A stretch of 64,000 nt of DNA, taken from contig NZ_AUHB01000011.1 in the NCBI RefSeq assembly GCF_000422965.1, forward strand, positions 124,001 to 188,000. Direction: 5' to 3'. A program made the translations under genes and the position numbers. The notes under the pieces were generated by a model. The model was not told the origin of the DNA. It saw only the letters and a program-made list of their open reading frames with translations, and ran no database searches. Below are positions 53,720 to 62,994 of this stretch, in pieces (the stretch's first letter is position 1; every line of letters begins with the position of its first letter). The stretch comes from Pleomorphomonas oryzae DSM 16300 (GTDB lineage: Bacteria > Pseudomonadota > Alphaproteobacteria > Rhizobiales > Pleomorphomonadaceae).

Positions 53720-54535
53720 TCACATCAAGCCTTCCTCGACGGCTTGATGGATGGTGCGGACCGTGGGGCGGAAGCCGAGGCGGCGGGCCAGCGAGGTGTC
53801 GACGTGGAGGTGCCAGGGGTTGGCGAGCGGCGCCGATGACGGCTCCATCGTGCCGCCGGCGATCATCGCCAGTTCGTAGATCGAGGTGGGCGCTTCGTCG
53901 GCGATGTTGACGATGTGGCCGTCCATCGCGCCTGTCAGCGCGAGGTCGACGGCGGTGGCGATGTCGCGGTGATGGACGAGGCTCATCCGCTGGGCCGGGT
54001 GCATGTTGAAGCGCGGCGCCTGGCGGGGCAGGTCTTCCAGATGGCCGTCGCCCTCGCCATAGACGAAGCCGAAGCGTAGGATCGCCCAGGTGAGCCCGCT
54101 GTCGCGCAGCAGGTTTTCGGCGGCGAGCTTGCTGGCGGGATAGGCCTGCTTGGGGTTGGCGGCATCGTCCTCGCGGCCGGGGCGCGGGGTGTCGGCGTTG
54201 TAGACGTTGGTGGTGCTGGCCATGATGAAGCGGGCGCCGGGGGCGTGCTTCTGAGCGGCGGCGATCAGGTTGCGGGTGCCGTCGAGATTGCTCTTCCAGA
54301 TCAGGTCGGTGTCGGGCGTGCGGAACACCGCCGCCAGATGGACGATGGCCGAGACGCCCTCCACCGCCGGCACGAGCGAGGCGGGGTCGAGCAGGTCGGC
54401 CTCGATCGCCGTCACGCCTGACGGCGCCGGCTTTCCGGCCCGCAGGAGAGCGCGGCAATCGAGCCCCGCCGCGGCAAGACGCGGCAGAAGGCGGGCGCCA
54501 ACCAGGCCGGTGCCGCCGGTTACCAGGATGGTCAT
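53720..54535 (-). CDS. NAD-dependent epimerase/dehydratase family protein
   Basis: The Rossmann motif MTILVTGGTGLVGARLLPRL and the segment AIVHLAAVFRTPDTDLIWKS followed by MASTTNVYN and the active-site YPASKLAAENLL show an extended SDR of the epimerase type. The tyrosine and lysine of YxxxK are present. It resembles the small isoflavone reductase/epimerase-like proteins of unknown substrate. It overlaps the MarR gene by four bases and is the second gene of that operon. Confidence 0.9.
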   Translation of the reverse strand: MTILVTGGTGLVGARLLPRLAAAGLDCRALLRAGKPAPSGVTAIEADLLDPASLVPAVEGVSAIVHLAAVFRTPDTDLIWKSNLDGTRNLIAAAQKHAPGARFIMASTTNVYNADTPRPGREDDAANPKQAYPASKLAAENLLRDSGLTWAILRFGFVYGEGDGHLEDLPRQAPRFNMHPAQRMSLVHHRDIATAVDLALTGAMDGHIVNIADEAPTSIYELAMIAGGTMEPSSAPLANPWHLHVDTSLARRLGFRPTVRTIHQAVEEGLM

Positions 54536-55008
54536 GATGGTGCTCCCTCAGACAAAAGCTGTTCGAGGCGCTCCGTCGCGGTTTGCAGCACCTTGACCGT
54601 CACCGCGATATCCGCCTCGTCCATGCCGCCGAAGGCGACGGAGCGGATGAAGGTCAGGTCCGGCAGCATGCTCCAGAGCGCTGCGCCGGCGGCGGTCAGG
54701 CTGAGGCGCTTCTGGCGCTGGTCGGCGCCGTCGGGCCGCTGCTCGACCAGCCCCTTGCGCACCAGCGTGGCGACGATGCCGGTCATGGTGGCCCGCTCGA
54801 TGGAAAGCAGCCGCACGAGATCGCGCTGCAGGATCGGGCCGGCGGTGGCGAGCTGGTAGAGCACATACCATTGCACCGAGCCGAGATCGTAGGGGCGCAG
54901 CACGGAATCCATGACGGCCCGGCCGGCGAAGTAACACCGCTTGGCCCAGGCGCCGACGATGTCCTGACCAAGGGGTTGCGGATCGTCGGGCAAGAGAAGG
55001 TCCTCCAT
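54532..55008 (-). CDS. MarR family transcriptional regulator
   Basis: The 158-residue protein has the MarR winged HTH: VQWYVLYQLATAGPILQRDL, then SIERATMTGIVATLVRKGLV and the wing RPDGADQRQKRLSLTAAG. N- and C-terminal helices give the dimer interface. The four-base overlap with the epimerase gene implies co-translation and control of the reductase by the regulator. A palindrome straddling the region upstream (55012-55025) is a plausible operator for autorepression. Confidence 0.9.
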   Translation of the reverse strand: MEDLLLPDDPQPLGQDIVGAWAKRCYFAGRAVMDSVLRPYDLGSVQWYVLYQLATAGPILQRDLVRLLSIERATMTGIVATLVRKGLVEQRPDGADQRQKRLSLTAAGAALWSMLPDLTFIRSVAFGGMDEADIAVTVKVLQTATERLEQLLSEGAPS

Positions 55009-55011
55009 ATC

Positions 55012-55025
55012 GCTAGTTACCTAGC
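55012..55025. promoter_or_regulatory. Candidate MarR operator
   Basis: GCTAG-TTAC-CTAGC is a perfect 5-bp inverted repeat four bases upstream of the marR start. In the gene direction the sequence reads TTTGCTAGGTAACTAGC, in line with TAGGTAACTA-like sites bound by MarR proteins. Confidence 0.55.
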
Positions 55026-55108
55026 AAATATGTATGGTACCAAACAAATGTCAAGAAGGGGTTCCGTTGCTAGGATATTCGCCGGTGCGGCATGGTCGGT
55101 CGGGATGG

Positions 55109-55272
55109 CCATATCGGCCGCTTGGTGCCCTCAGCCCGAGGTCACCGGTCCGCGCCGAGGAAGACGGTATGAGAGAGGCGCACACCGGCAAGGCTCTGTT
55201 TCAAATATATAATTCTGTCTTCCTCTGCAAAGGCAGAGGATCTCGGGACGAGAAGACTCGGCGGCTCATATC
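55109..55272. repeat. Mosaic palindromic repeat, copy 5
   Basis: Outer ends CCATATCGGCCGC and GCGGCTCATATCG are inverted. The left arm is degenerate (CCCGAGGTCACCGGTCCGCG then CCGAGGAAGACGG) but the right arm is standard (TGTCTTCCTCTGCAAAGGCA then GAGGATCTCGGGACGAGAAG). Confidence 0.7.
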
Positions 55273-55336
55273 GAGCTCCCGATCAACTCAGGCGAACTGA
55301 GGTTCACCCTCGGCTTGATCGAATGGAAATGTCGAC

Positions 55337-55530
55337 GCGCTCTATATCAATCCTTCGTCCCATTCTGCCTGAGATCCTCTGCCTTCGCAGAGGAAGACAA
55401 TCTATGGGAGGGGAAACGAGCGGATAGTGTCCTTGCCGCGCTGTCTCCCCAATCCATCAAGCTGTCATCCTGCGCTTTAGGCGCAGGACCTCGGGCAGAA
55501 GGCACCAAGCGGTCGATATCGGGCTCGGAG
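55337..55530. repeat. Mosaic palindromic repeat, copy 6 (hybrid arms)
   Basis: The left arm is of the first type (TTCTGCCTGAGATCCTCTGC then CTTCGCAGAGGAAGACAAT), whereas the right arm is of the second type (CTGTCATCCTGCGCTTTAGG then CGCAGGACCTCGGGCAGAA). The centre also differs from every other copy. This hybrid shows that arms recombine or are exchanged independently. Confidence 0.75.
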
Positions 55531-55565
55531 AGACGCGCGTCCTACCGCCAGCCGGAGCGAACCGC

Positions 55566-56456
55566 TTACAGCCCACCCCTCAATCGCACGGCATCCTTCG
55601 AGGGTGGCAGGCCGAATTGGCGGGCGTATTCGCGGCTGAACTGGGTGGGGCTTTCGTAGCCGACGCCGAAGGCGATGGAGGTGGCGTTGCCTTCGCCTGA
55701 GATCAGCAGCGAGCGGGCGTGCAAGAGGCGCACGTGCTTCTGATATTGCAGCGGGCTCAGTGCCGTCACCGCCTTGAAGTGGCGGTGGAAGGCGGAAACG
55801 CTGAGGGCGGCCATCTCGGCCAGCGCCTCGACGCGCAGCGGCTTGGCGAAATTCTCCCGGATCCAGGCGATGGCGACGCCGATCCGCGACAGCGCGGTGC
55901 CGGGGCTGGCGATATCCCGCAGCATCCAGCCGAGCGGGCCCTGCAGCACGCGGAACAGGATCTCGCGCTCGTAGGCCGGCGCCAGGGCGGCGATCTCGTC
56001 GGGACGATCCATCAGGCGCAGCATGCGCAGCCAGGCGTCGAGCAGCACGGGCGTCACCGGTGCCACCGAGAAGCCGGAGCCGTAGAGCTCACCGCCGGCA
56101 GGTTTGGGCAGGTCGGCCAGGAGGCCCGCGACGATGGCCGGCTCCAGCGTCAGGCTGACAGCGAGATAGGGAGAGCCGTCATCGGCGGCATGCACGGCAC
56201 CGACCGCCGGCACATCGACCGACAGCAGGAAATAGGTGGCGGGATCGTAGCGGAAGGTGCGATCGCCGACCGTCATGGTCTTGGAACCCGTCAGGATCAG
56301 GTTGATCATCGGGTCGTAGACGGCGGCGAGCCGATGCTCGGGGATTTCGCCCTGCACCATGGCGACGCGCGGAATGCCCGTCTCGGTGCGGCGGTTTTCC
56401 GCCCGAGCGGCCAATTGCCGGAGGTGGTGAAGCTGATCCTGAAGCTGGCTGTCCAT
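55566..56456 (-). CDS. AraC family regulator (AraC_N type), paralogue of the 5.9-kb gene
   Basis: The 296-residue protein has the AraC_N domain (GIPRVAMVQGEIPEHRLAAV, then PMINLILTGSKTMTVGDRTF) and two HTH units (LAEMAALSVSAFHRHFKAVT and FGVGYESPTQFSREYARQFG). It matches the protein at 5910 in length and arrangement, down to the SPLQ.QK..RL..AR segment after the first HTH. The ATG at 56456 excludes a spurious N-terminal extension. It is divergent from the SDR at 56588, 131 bp away, and presumably activates it. Confidence 0.9.
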   Translation of the reverse strand: MDSQLQDQLHHLRQLAARAENRRTETGIPRVAMVQGEIPEHRLAAVYDPMINLILTGSKTMTVGDRTFRYDPATYFLLSVDVPAVGAVHAADDGSPYLAVSLTLEPAIVAGLLADLPKPAGGELYGSGFSVAPVTPVLLDAWLRMLRLMDRPDEIAALAPAYEREILFRVLQGPLGWMLRDIASPGTALSRIGVAIAWIRENFAKPLRVEALAEMAALSVSAFHRHFKAVTALSPLQYQKHVRLLHARSLLISGEGNATSIAFGVGYESPTQFSREYARQFGLPPSKDAVRLRGGL

Positions 56457-56587
56457 GGCTTCGGTTGTTTCACGGGGCAGGGCTCCGATCAACACAAAAG
56501 CAGAAATAGGCAAGGATCGAAGAGGATCGGATGAGCGGTGGCGGGGCCTGCCGGCTATCAAGGATCGACCGAACGAAAGGCCCTTAC

Positions 56588-57331
56588 ATGAGCATCGTCA
56601 TCATCACCGGCGGCAGCCGCGGCATCGGCGCCAGCATCGCAACCGAGTGCGCCCGGCGCGGCAGCGGCGTCATCCTCACCTACAACAGCAACCAGCGGGC
56701 GGCCGAGACGGTGGTCGGCGCGATCGAGGCGAAGGGTGGTAAGGCCGTGGCCCTGCAGCTCGATGTCGGCGACAGCGCGACCTTCCCGGCATTTGCCGAC
56801 GCAGTGCGCCAGCAGCTCACTGCCACCTGGGGCCGTGAGACCTTCGATGCCCTGGTCAACAACGCCGGCTACGGGCGCTTCAACCCGATCGCCACGGTGA
56901 ACGAAGCCGAGTTCGACGGCCTCTTCCGCGTGCATCTCAAGGGGCCGTTCTTCCTGACGCAGGCGCTGCTGCCGCTGATGGCGAACGGCGGCCACATCGT
57001 CAACGTCACCAGCGCCACCAGCCGCGTCGCCACGGCGGGCGTTGCGCCCTATGCCGCCTTCAAGGGCGGGCTCGAGGTGCTGACCCGCTACATGGCCAAG
57101 GAGTTCGGCGACCGCCGCATCCGCGCCAACGCTGTCGCGCCGGGGCCCATCCGCACCGAGCTCGGCGGCGGCCTCAGCGCCGACTTCGAGGCACTGCTGG
57201 CCGGAGAAACGGCGCTGGGGCGCGTCGGCGAACCGGACGACGTCGGCCGCATGGTGGCCAGCCTGCTGTCGGATGACAATCGCTGGGTCAACGCGCAGAT
57301 CATAGAGGTCTCCGGCGGCTACATCATCTGA
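56588..57331 (+). CDS. Short-chain dehydrogenase/reductase, paralogue of the 7.0-kb gene
   Basis: A 247-residue SDR with TGGSRGIGASIA, NNAGYG, catalytic YAAFK and C-terminal IIEVSGGYI. A hallmark insertion after the cofactor motif (YNSNQRAAETVV) suggests NADP(H), by analogy with FabG-like reductases. The serine of the catalytic set lies in NVTSATS. Sequence, size and divergent AraC regulator match the pair at 5910-7764, so the two modules are duplicates within this genome region. Confidence 0.92.
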   Translation: MSIVIITGGSRGIGASIATECARRGSGVILTYNSNQRAAETVVGAIEAKGGKAVALQLDVGDSATFPAFADAVRQQLTATWGRETFDALVNNAGYGRFNPIATVNEAEFDGLFRVHLKGPFFLTQALLPLMANGGHIVNVTSATSRVATAGVAPYAAFKGGLEVLTRYMAKEFGDRRIRANAVAPGPIRTELGGGLSADFEALLAGETALGRVGEPDDVGRMVASLLSDDNRWVNAQIIEVSGGYII

Positions 57332-57332
57332 C

Positions 57333-57470
57333 CGCCTGAGCGGAAATCCTACTGGGGCGGGCATATGACTTAGTCTTCTGCGCTTCCGGTGCTCACGAAC
57401 CTTACGTTCGCTCCGCTCCGGTTCTCGAAGCCGTCGCCATCTGCCTCACCCCAGCGGATTTCGGCTCAGG
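57333..57470. repeat. Large inverted repeat after the SDR gene
   Basis: GCCTGAGCGGAAATCC (57333-57348) pairs imperfectly with GGATTTCGGCTCAGGC (57455-57470), and CTGGGG pairs with CCCCAG. A smaller hairpin, CGAAC-CTTA-CGTTCG, lies at the centre, with GGTGCTCACGAACCT on its left. It looks like a palindromic dispersed repeat of a different family from the mosaic elements; it may also stop transcription. Confidence 0.6.
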
Positions 57471-57514
57471 CTTTGGCGCCTATACTTGGAATATAAAGGT
57501 TTGGAGATGCCAGG

Positions 57515-57856
57515 ATGACCGACGACACTTTGCGCAGGACGGCCGATGCGCTGATCGCCGCCACCAACGCCTTCGACACCGAGGCGGCGGTGGCGCTGTT
57601 TGCGCCCGACGCGGTGATCGACGACCCGTCGACCGGCCATCGGTTCGACGGTGAGGCCGGCGTGCGCGATTACATCGAGCGCTATTTCGTGGCCTATCGC
57701 ACGGTGACCCGCTTGCTCTCCATCGACAGCCTCGACGAGGGGCGATGCCGCCTGCGCGTCGATTTCACCGGCGATTTCGGCCACGAGATCGGCCGGCTGG
57801 ACATCGCGGTCAATGCCGATGGACTGATCGCGCGCATCGATGCCGAGCTGGAATAG
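57515..57856 (+). CDS. SnoaL-like / NTF2-fold protein
   Basis: The 113-residue protein shows the family pattern LRRTADALIAATNAFDTEAA, VALFAPDAVIDDPSTGHRFD and a final NADGLIARIDAELE. It belongs to the small NTF2-like proteins often acting as isomerases or limonene-1,2-epoxide hydrolase-like enzymes; substrate unknown. Its C-terminal coding sequence resembles a fragment at 63698, showing a second, lost copy nearby. AGG sits four bases before the ATG. Confidence 0.85.
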   Translation: MTDDTLRRTADALIAATNAFDTEAAVALFAPDAVIDDPSTGHRFDGEAGVRDYIERYFVAYRTVTRLLSIDSLDEGRCRLRVDFTGDFGHEIGRLDIAVNADGLIARIDAELE

Positions 57857-58165
57857 CAGCGGATCGCAGGATCCGGGGCGATCGATGGACGGCCAAGGCG
57901 GCCGGTCGCCTTCCCGAGTCCCGCAACGCGCGCGCGGCCTATCTCGTCCAGGGGGGCTCGTATTGCCCCTTATTAGGTATCCATGACATGTCGCCCCGCA
58001 TATCTGCGAGGCGGCCCGGGAGGATTGTCATTCTTCCGCGCAAATGACCTAGGGCAAACATGAGTCGTCGATTCTGGTTTGTTTAGAAATATGCCGGATG
58101 GTGCAACCTCCGTGCGTAGTCGGTTTTCGAAAACGCCATTTAGCTGAACCTGACGCGGGGCTCGG
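57857..58165. other. 309-bp gap before the chemoreceptor gene
   Basis: No gene or RNA was recognised. The second half is AT-richer and should contain the chemoreceptor promoter; I see no convincing sigma-28 or sigma-54 consensus. A weak hairpin occurs around GCGGCCCGGGAGG near 58011. Confidence 0.4.
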
Positions 58166-60217
58166 ATGTCCATACGGCTTCAATTGCTTTTCGTGACTGC
58201 ACTGACGGCTATTTTGCTGACCATCCAGGTGGTCCTTTCCTTCATGAGTGCCATCGAGGCCAGACGAAGCGCCGATGAGACGATCCAGGCGCAGGCCTTG
58301 CAGGACCTTGCCCTCGGCGTGACCCAAGGCTTTGCCATCGATCGCGGCCAGACCAACGGCGTGGCGAGCGGTTTGCAGCTTTCCCCCGAGGCGCTCGACA
58401 AGCTGACGGCCATTCGCAAGCAGAGCCTTGCCGATCTCGACAGCCTGCTGACCGAGGCCGGCGGCAACGACACCAGCCAGGTGAAGGTGGCCGTCGCCCA
58501 GGCGAGCGACATTCGCGGCCGCATCCACGGCAGCCTGCCAGAGGCCAAGGAGGAGCGGCGGGCGCTGGCGCGCGACTGGTTCGCCGCTGAGACCAAGGCG
58601 ATCGAGGCGGTGGACAGCCTTGCCAGCACCATGGTGGCCCAGGACGACCACATGGCCAGCTCGCTTTTGGTGCGCGCCGCCGAAGCCCGCCATCAGATCT
58701 GGGAGATCGCCGAGTTCCTGGGGCGTGAGCGTGGGCTCGTCAACGGCCTTCTCGCCTCGCAATCGGTGCCGACCACCGAGCAGCTGATGCGCCTTGCCGA
58801 ATATCGCGGCCACGTGGTCTCTGCCTGGACGGCGGCACGGCCCAAGGTGGAGCAGCTCGGCGCGGACATGTCCGCCCCGCTGGCTGCGGCCGAGGACGCG
58901 CTCTCCGGATCGTTCGATGAGGTGCGCCAGACGGCCTATGGCGCCTTCCTTGCCGGCAAGGCTCCGGCGATGTCGGCGCAGGATTGGTTTGCCGCGGCGA
59001 GCAAGGCCATCGACAGCGTCGGTGCGCTGCAGAAGGCGGTGGGCGGACATGTGGCGGCGATGATGGAGGCGCAACGCTCGGCCGCCAACGGCGAATTCAT
59101 CTGGGCCTTCGTGCTGCTGGCGGGCGCCCTCGGGGCCACCGCGCTGACGCTGGCGATCGCCCATTGGGGCATCACCTCGCCACTGACGCGGCTGACCGGC
59201 ATCACCCGCGCGCTGACGGCCGGCCAGCTCGACGTGGCCATTGCCACCACCGGCCGGCGCGACGAGATCGGCCACCTGTTCCGCTCGGTGATCGACTTCC
59301 GCAGCGCCCTGGTGGAGGCGGCGCGGCTGCGCGAGGAGCGCGCCCGGCTGGAACGCGAGGCCGAGGAAGAAAAGATCCGCAATATGCTGAAGCTCGCCGA
59401 CGGCCTGGAGGCCACGGTGGGAACGGTGGCCGCCGCGCTCGGCACGGCCAGCCAGCAGCTCGAAAGCGCCGCCAACACGCTGTCGGCCGGCGCCGAGGAA
59501 ACCTCCAACCAGTCGATGGCGGTGGTGCGCGCTGCCGATTTCGCCCAGCAGGGTACGCAGTCGGCGGCCGGCGCCGCCGAGGAGCTGGCCTCGTCGGTGA
59601 AGGAAATCGGCCGGCAGGTGGAAGCCTCCAGCGAGGCGGCGAAATCGGCCGTGCGGCTCGCCGACGACACCGCCAAAAAGGTGCTCGGCCTCGCCCACAC
59701 CGCCCAGCAGATCGAGACGGTGGTGGCACTGATCGCCGACATCGCCGCGCGCACCAACCTCCTGGCGCTCAATGCCACCATCGAGGCGGCGCGAGCCGGC
59801 GAGGCGGGCAAGGGCTTCGCCGTGGTGGCCTCCGAGGTGAAGCAGCTGGCGGCGCAGACGGAAAAGGCCACGGCGGAAATCTCCAGCCAGGCGACGCAGA
59901 TCCAGACCGCCACCAAGGCGTCGTCGGAAGCCATCGAAACCATCGCCACCCGCGTGCGCGACATCGGCGCCACCGCCGCCGCCATCGCCGCGGCGGTGAC
60001 CGAACAGGAAGCCGCCACCGCCGAAGTGGCCCGCTCCATCTCGATGGCCGCCGACGCCGCCAGCGAAGTGGGCGGCAGCATCTTCGGCGTCGCCGAAGCC
60101 GCCAGCGAGACGTCAAGGACCTCGTCGGAGGTGCACGACTCCGCGTCGTCGCTGAGCGGGCTGGTGGGGCAGCTGAAGCAGGAAGTGGCGAACGTGGTGG
60201 TGGGGCTGAGGGGGTAG
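58166..60217 (+). CDS. Methyl-accepting chemotaxis protein
   Basis: At 683 residues: TM1 near 5-27, a helical periplasmic ligand domain of about 270 residues of unknown specificity, TM2 near 310-332 ([20 protein letters not shown]), a HAMP domain and a cytoplasmic signalling domain. The hairpin tip reads [20 protein letters not shown] followed by [16 protein letters not shown], as in receptors that bind CheW and CheA. The alanine-rich C-terminal coiled coil ends [14 protein letters not shown] with no NWETF-like pentapeptide for CheR. It probably adjusts swimming to an attractant in the periplasm. No other chemotaxis gene is in the window. Confidence 0.95.
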   Translation: MSIRLQLLFVTALTAILLTIQVVLSFMSAIEARRSADETIQAQALQDLALGVTQGFAIDRGQTNGVASGLQLSPEALDKLTAIRKQSLADLDSLLTEAGGNDTSQVKVAVAQASDIRGRIHGSLPEAKEERRALARDWFAAETKAIEAVDSLASTMVAQDDHMASSLLVRAAEARHQIWEIAEFLGRERGLVNGLLASQSVPTTEQLMRLAEYRGHVVSAWTAARPKVEQLGADMSAPLAAAEDALSGSFDEVRQTAYGAFLAGKAPAMSAQDWFAAASKAIDSVGALQKAVGGHVAAMMEAQRSAANGEFIWAFVLLAGALGATALTLAIAHWGITSPLTRLTGITRALTAGQLDVAIATTGRRDEIGHLFRSVIDFRSALVEAARLREERARLEREAEEEKIRNMLKLADGLEATVGTVAAALGTASQQLESAANTLSAGAEETSNQSMAVVRAADFAQQGTQSAAGAAEELASSVKEIGRQVEASSEAAKSAVRLADDTAKKVLGLAHTAQQIETVVALIADIAARTNLLALNATIEAARAGEAGKGFAVVASEVKQLAAQTEKATAEISSQATQIQTATKASSEAIETIATRVRDIGATAAAIAAAVTEQEAATAEVARSISMAADAASEVGGSIFGVAEAASETSRTSSEVHDSASSLSGLVGQLKQEVANVVVGLRG

Positions 60218-60252
60218 GGGACTTTTTCTGACGCCGGCTTGCCGCCGGCGGC

Positions 60253-61200
60253 CTATTTCCTGAGCCAGGGTGAGGCGCTGCTCCAGAAGATGACGTCGGC
60301 GCCCAGGAAGTCCTCGGCATAGGCCTGGAACTCGGCCTTGGTGAAGGGCTTGCCCGTCTTGGGGTTCTTGTAGGTCAGGGTGGGTTCCTGGACGGCCATG
60401 CCGACGAAGGCGAGCTTGCCCTTGTAGCGGTTGAAGAAGGGGTAGGAATTCTTCATCTGGCCCTTGCGGCCGGGAATGATATCGGGTCCGCCGAGGCCGA
60501 CGTTGTCCCTGGCGGCATAGTCGAACATGCGGCTCATATAGTTGTGGTCGTTGTCCCATTCGCAGGGCCAGAAATTGATGTATTGCACCACGTGCGATTT
60601 GGCGAAGGCCCGGCGGGCGAAGGTGAGGTTTTCCATCTCGGCGTCGAAATAGGCGTCGCAGGAAAAGCCGGCCGGCGGCGCGGCGCTGGAGACGTCGATG
60701 GAGGTTTCCGGCAGATTGACGCCATAGATGCGGCCGTCGAAGCTTTTCGCCAGCGCGGCCAACAGCTTCTGATAGCGATCGCGTACCGCGGGGTTCCACT
60801 GCATGGCCACCCAGCCGGAACCGACCGGCTTGTTTTCACCGGGGTTGTCGATCTGCGGCGCCAGACCGCCGCCATAGGCGGGGTCGGCCATCAGGTAATC
60901 CGGCACACGCTTGGCGGTGGGCTCGAAAAAGCGATCCTGCACCTGAATGAAGAGCTTCTTCTTCAGTCCGTCGGCGACGGCGAGATCCGTCTCGATGGCG
61001 GAAAAGTCATAGCGATCCTTCTCCGGTTCGAGCTGCCGCCAGTTATAGACGATCTGCACGCCGCCAATATCCGGCCGCTCGAGAATCCTGCGGTTGAGTT
61101 CGAGATCGCCGGAGCCGGTGTAGAGGAAACTCTCGGCGGCCGAGGCGGGGGCGCAGAGCGCGACAAGCGCAAGGCTGGCAAGGAAGCTCAGGGATCGCAT
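60253..61200 (-). CDS. Exported glycosidase-like protein of unknown function
   Basis: A signal peptide (LSFLASLALVALCAPASA) precedes a 295-residue mature domain. IGGVQIVYNWRQLEPEKDRY D near the start is the typical beta-1 to beta-2 region of TIM-barrel glycoside hydrolases (Y.W..LEP..G.YD.). Possible catalytic acids are E in LPETSID and E in PCEWDND, but I cannot assign a numbered family. Aromatic residues are abundant, as in sugar-binding clefts. It probably acts in the periplasm and is monocistronic, converging with the chemoreceptor gene 36 bases away. Confidence 0.7.
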   Translation of the reverse strand: MRSLSFLASLALVALCAPASAAESFLYTGSGDLELNRRILERPDIGGVQIVYNWRQLEPEKDRYDFSAIETDLAVADGLKKKLFIQVQDRFFEPTAKRVPDYLMADPAYGGGLAPQIDNPGENKPVGSGWVAMQWNPAVRDRYQKLLAALAKSFDGRIYGVNLPETSIDVSSAAPPAGFSCDAYFDAEMENLTFARRAFAKSHVVQYINFWPCEWDNDHNYMSRMFDYAARDNVGLGGPDIIPGRKGQMKNSYPFFNRYKGKLAFVGMAVQEPTLTYKNPKTGKPFTKAEFQAYAEDFLGADVIFWSSASPWLRK

Positions 61201-61280
61201 AAGGGCGGCCTCGGTGTTGGGAACGGGGGAGTTTGGTCGGCTGGAAAGGCGGCTGTTTGATGGTGGGAGGTGAGGCTCCC

Positions 61281-61293
61281 GGGGGGGGGGGGG
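61281..61293. repeat. Run of 13 guanines
   Basis: A homopolymer of 13 G lies between the ABC-F stop (61319) and the start of the glycosidase-like gene (61200). It is prone to slippage, and could be either a phase-variable tract or a sequencing artefact. It is about 80 bases upstream of the glycosidase-like start, not inside a coding region. Confidence 0.8.
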
Positions 61294-61318
61294 AGGGCGA
61301 CGAGCGCCCTCCTGTTCG

Positions 61319-62839
61319 TCAGCCTCTGGCAGCCTCGAAAAACGGCTCGGGGCTGTCCGTCTCGATCAGTTTGCGGCCGTCGATCAGCCAGAAGCGATTG
61401 CCGGTGGCGCGCACGAAGCTGCGGTCGTGCGACACCAGCAGGCAGCTGGCTGCGTGGGCCAAGAGTTCGCCTTCAAGTGCTTCCTGTCCGTCGATGTCGA
61501 GATGGTTCGTCGGCTCGTCCAGCAGGTAGAAGTTGGGCTCCTTGAGCCTGAGCACCAGCAGCCCGAGCCGCGCCTTCTGCCCGCCGGACAGCTCGGCCAC
61601 CGGCCGACCCTGCATCTCGATGGTCATGCCGGCGCCGGCCAGCAGGCTGCGGGCCCGCTGGTCGCCGACATCGAAGCGGTGGGCGATGGTGTCGTGCGGG
61701 CTCTGCCGGTCGTCGAGATCGGCGAGCGCCTGATCGCCATAGCCCAGCACCAGCGAGGGCGTGGCCTTGATGTCGTCCACCGTAACAGACGGATCGGAGA
61801 TCGCCCGGCGCAGCATCATGACAAGCCGGGTCTTGCCCGTGCCGTTGCGGCCGAGCAGTACGATCCGGTCGCCCTGGCAGATGAACTTCTTGCCCGTTCG
61901 GAACAACAGCGTGCCGTCCGGGGTGGTCACCGCCGCGTCGTCCAGCGTCACCAGCACCTTGGCGTGGGTGCCGCGATTGGCGAGCCGGATGGTGCCGGCC
62001 GACCGCTCGAGATGGGCGGGCTTTGCTGCATCCTCCAGCTTGTCGGCCCGCTCCTTCAGTTGCTTGGTCTTGACCACCAACAGGTCGCTGCCGGAATTGA
62101 TGCCGATGTTCTTCAGCTTGGCCGCCTGCCGGCGCAATTGTTCCGCGGTTTTCATGTCGCGGTCGTAGCGCCTGATATCGGCGGCATCCACCTCGTCGAG
62201 CGCCAGCCGGGCACGGCTGTAGGGCAAGGCGAAAGCTTGCGAATTCTGCGGCCGCAGAAACAGCGTGCGATTGCACACGGCGTCGAGGAAGGCGCGATCA
62301 TGGCTCGCCAGCAGCACCGGCATGTCGCGCGGCAGGGCGTTCAGCCAGCTCTCCAGGAGCGCGATCTTGGCGAGGTCGAGATGGTTGGTGGGCTCGTCGA
62401 GCAGCAGCACGTCCGGCTCGCTCACCCAGGCGCGGGCGATCAAGGCCAGCCGCTGCCAGCCGCCGCTCAACGCCTTGAGCGGCTGTTCGCGCAACGGCTC
62501 CGGCACCTCCAGCCCGTCGAGGACGACGTCGGCGCGCCAGCTTTCGCTGTCGACGTGGTCGGCCGGGAGTGCGTCGAGCACCGCATCGCGGAAGTTTGCT
62601 GCCATCAGCGCCGGCCGCACATCCTGCTCCACCATGCCGATGGTCAGGCCACGGGCGCGGGTGATCTCGCCCACTGTGGGGTCCAAGGCCCCGATGATGC
62701 ACTTCATCAGGGTGGATTTGCCGCGGCCGTTGGCGGCGACGATGCCGATGCGGTCGCCGGCGTTGACGGTGAGGTTCAGGTCGGAAAACAGCGTGCTGGT
62801 GAAGGTCACGCCGAGATTGCGCAGGTTGAGAAGGCTCAT
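61319..62839 (-). CDS. ABC-F family ATPase
   Basis: Two ABC domains, no membrane segments: domain 1 with Walker A AANGRGKST, signature LSGGWQRL and Walker B VLLLDEPTNHLDL; domain 2 with GRNGTGKTR, LSGGQKAR and FYLLDEPTNHLDID. The interdomain linker (about 200-280) holds the basic helical pair with KNIGINSGSDLLVVKTKQLK. ABC-F proteins bind the ribosomal E site and either aid translation or dislodge antibiotics. In domain 2 Walker A the usual KS/T is KT. A short ORF with a strong ribosome-binding site and a hairpin upstream suggests induction by ribosome stalling, typical for resistance-type members. Confidence 0.92.
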   Translation of the reverse strand: MSLLNLRNLGVTFTSTLFSDLNLTVNAGDRIGIVAANGRGKSTLMKCIIGALDPTVGEITRARGLTIGMVEQDVRPALMAANFRDAVLDALPADHVDSESWRADVVLDGLEVPEPLREQPLKALSGGWQRLALIARAWVSEPDVLLLDEPTNHLDLAKIALLESWLNALPRDMPVLLASHDRAFLDAVCNRTLFLRPQNSQAFALPYSRARLALDEVDAADIRRYDRDMKTAEQLRRQAAKLKNIGINSGSDLLVVKTKQLKERADKLEDAAKPAHLERSAGTIRLANRGTHAKVLVTLDDAAVTTPDGTLLFRTGKKFICQGDRIVLLGRNGTGKTRLVMMLRRAISDPSVTVDDIKATPSLVLGYGDQALADLDDRQSPHDTIAHRFDVGDQRARSLLAGAGMTIEMQGRPVAELSGGQKARLGLLVLRLKEPNFYLLDEPTNHLDIDGQEALEGELLAHAASCLLVSHDRSFVRATGNRFWLIDGRKLIETDSPEPFFEAARG

Positions 62840-62994
62840 GTCGGATCTCTGGTCTTGAAGCCTGCATCAGGGCGTCGCGGGCGCGCGGCCGGTGCGATGT
62901 GTGATGCGGCAGATAGGGCCAGCGCGAGCGAAAGGCTCGGCGCTAGGGCTCACAAAGGGCAGACCAGGAAATGATCGAGTGAGAAGGCCTCTGG

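Noticed and set aside
58049-59698. A 549-codon reverse frame opposite the chemoreceptor
   Set aside because: The chemoreceptor has an unmistakable signalling domain, and the reverse frame has biased composition and no motif.
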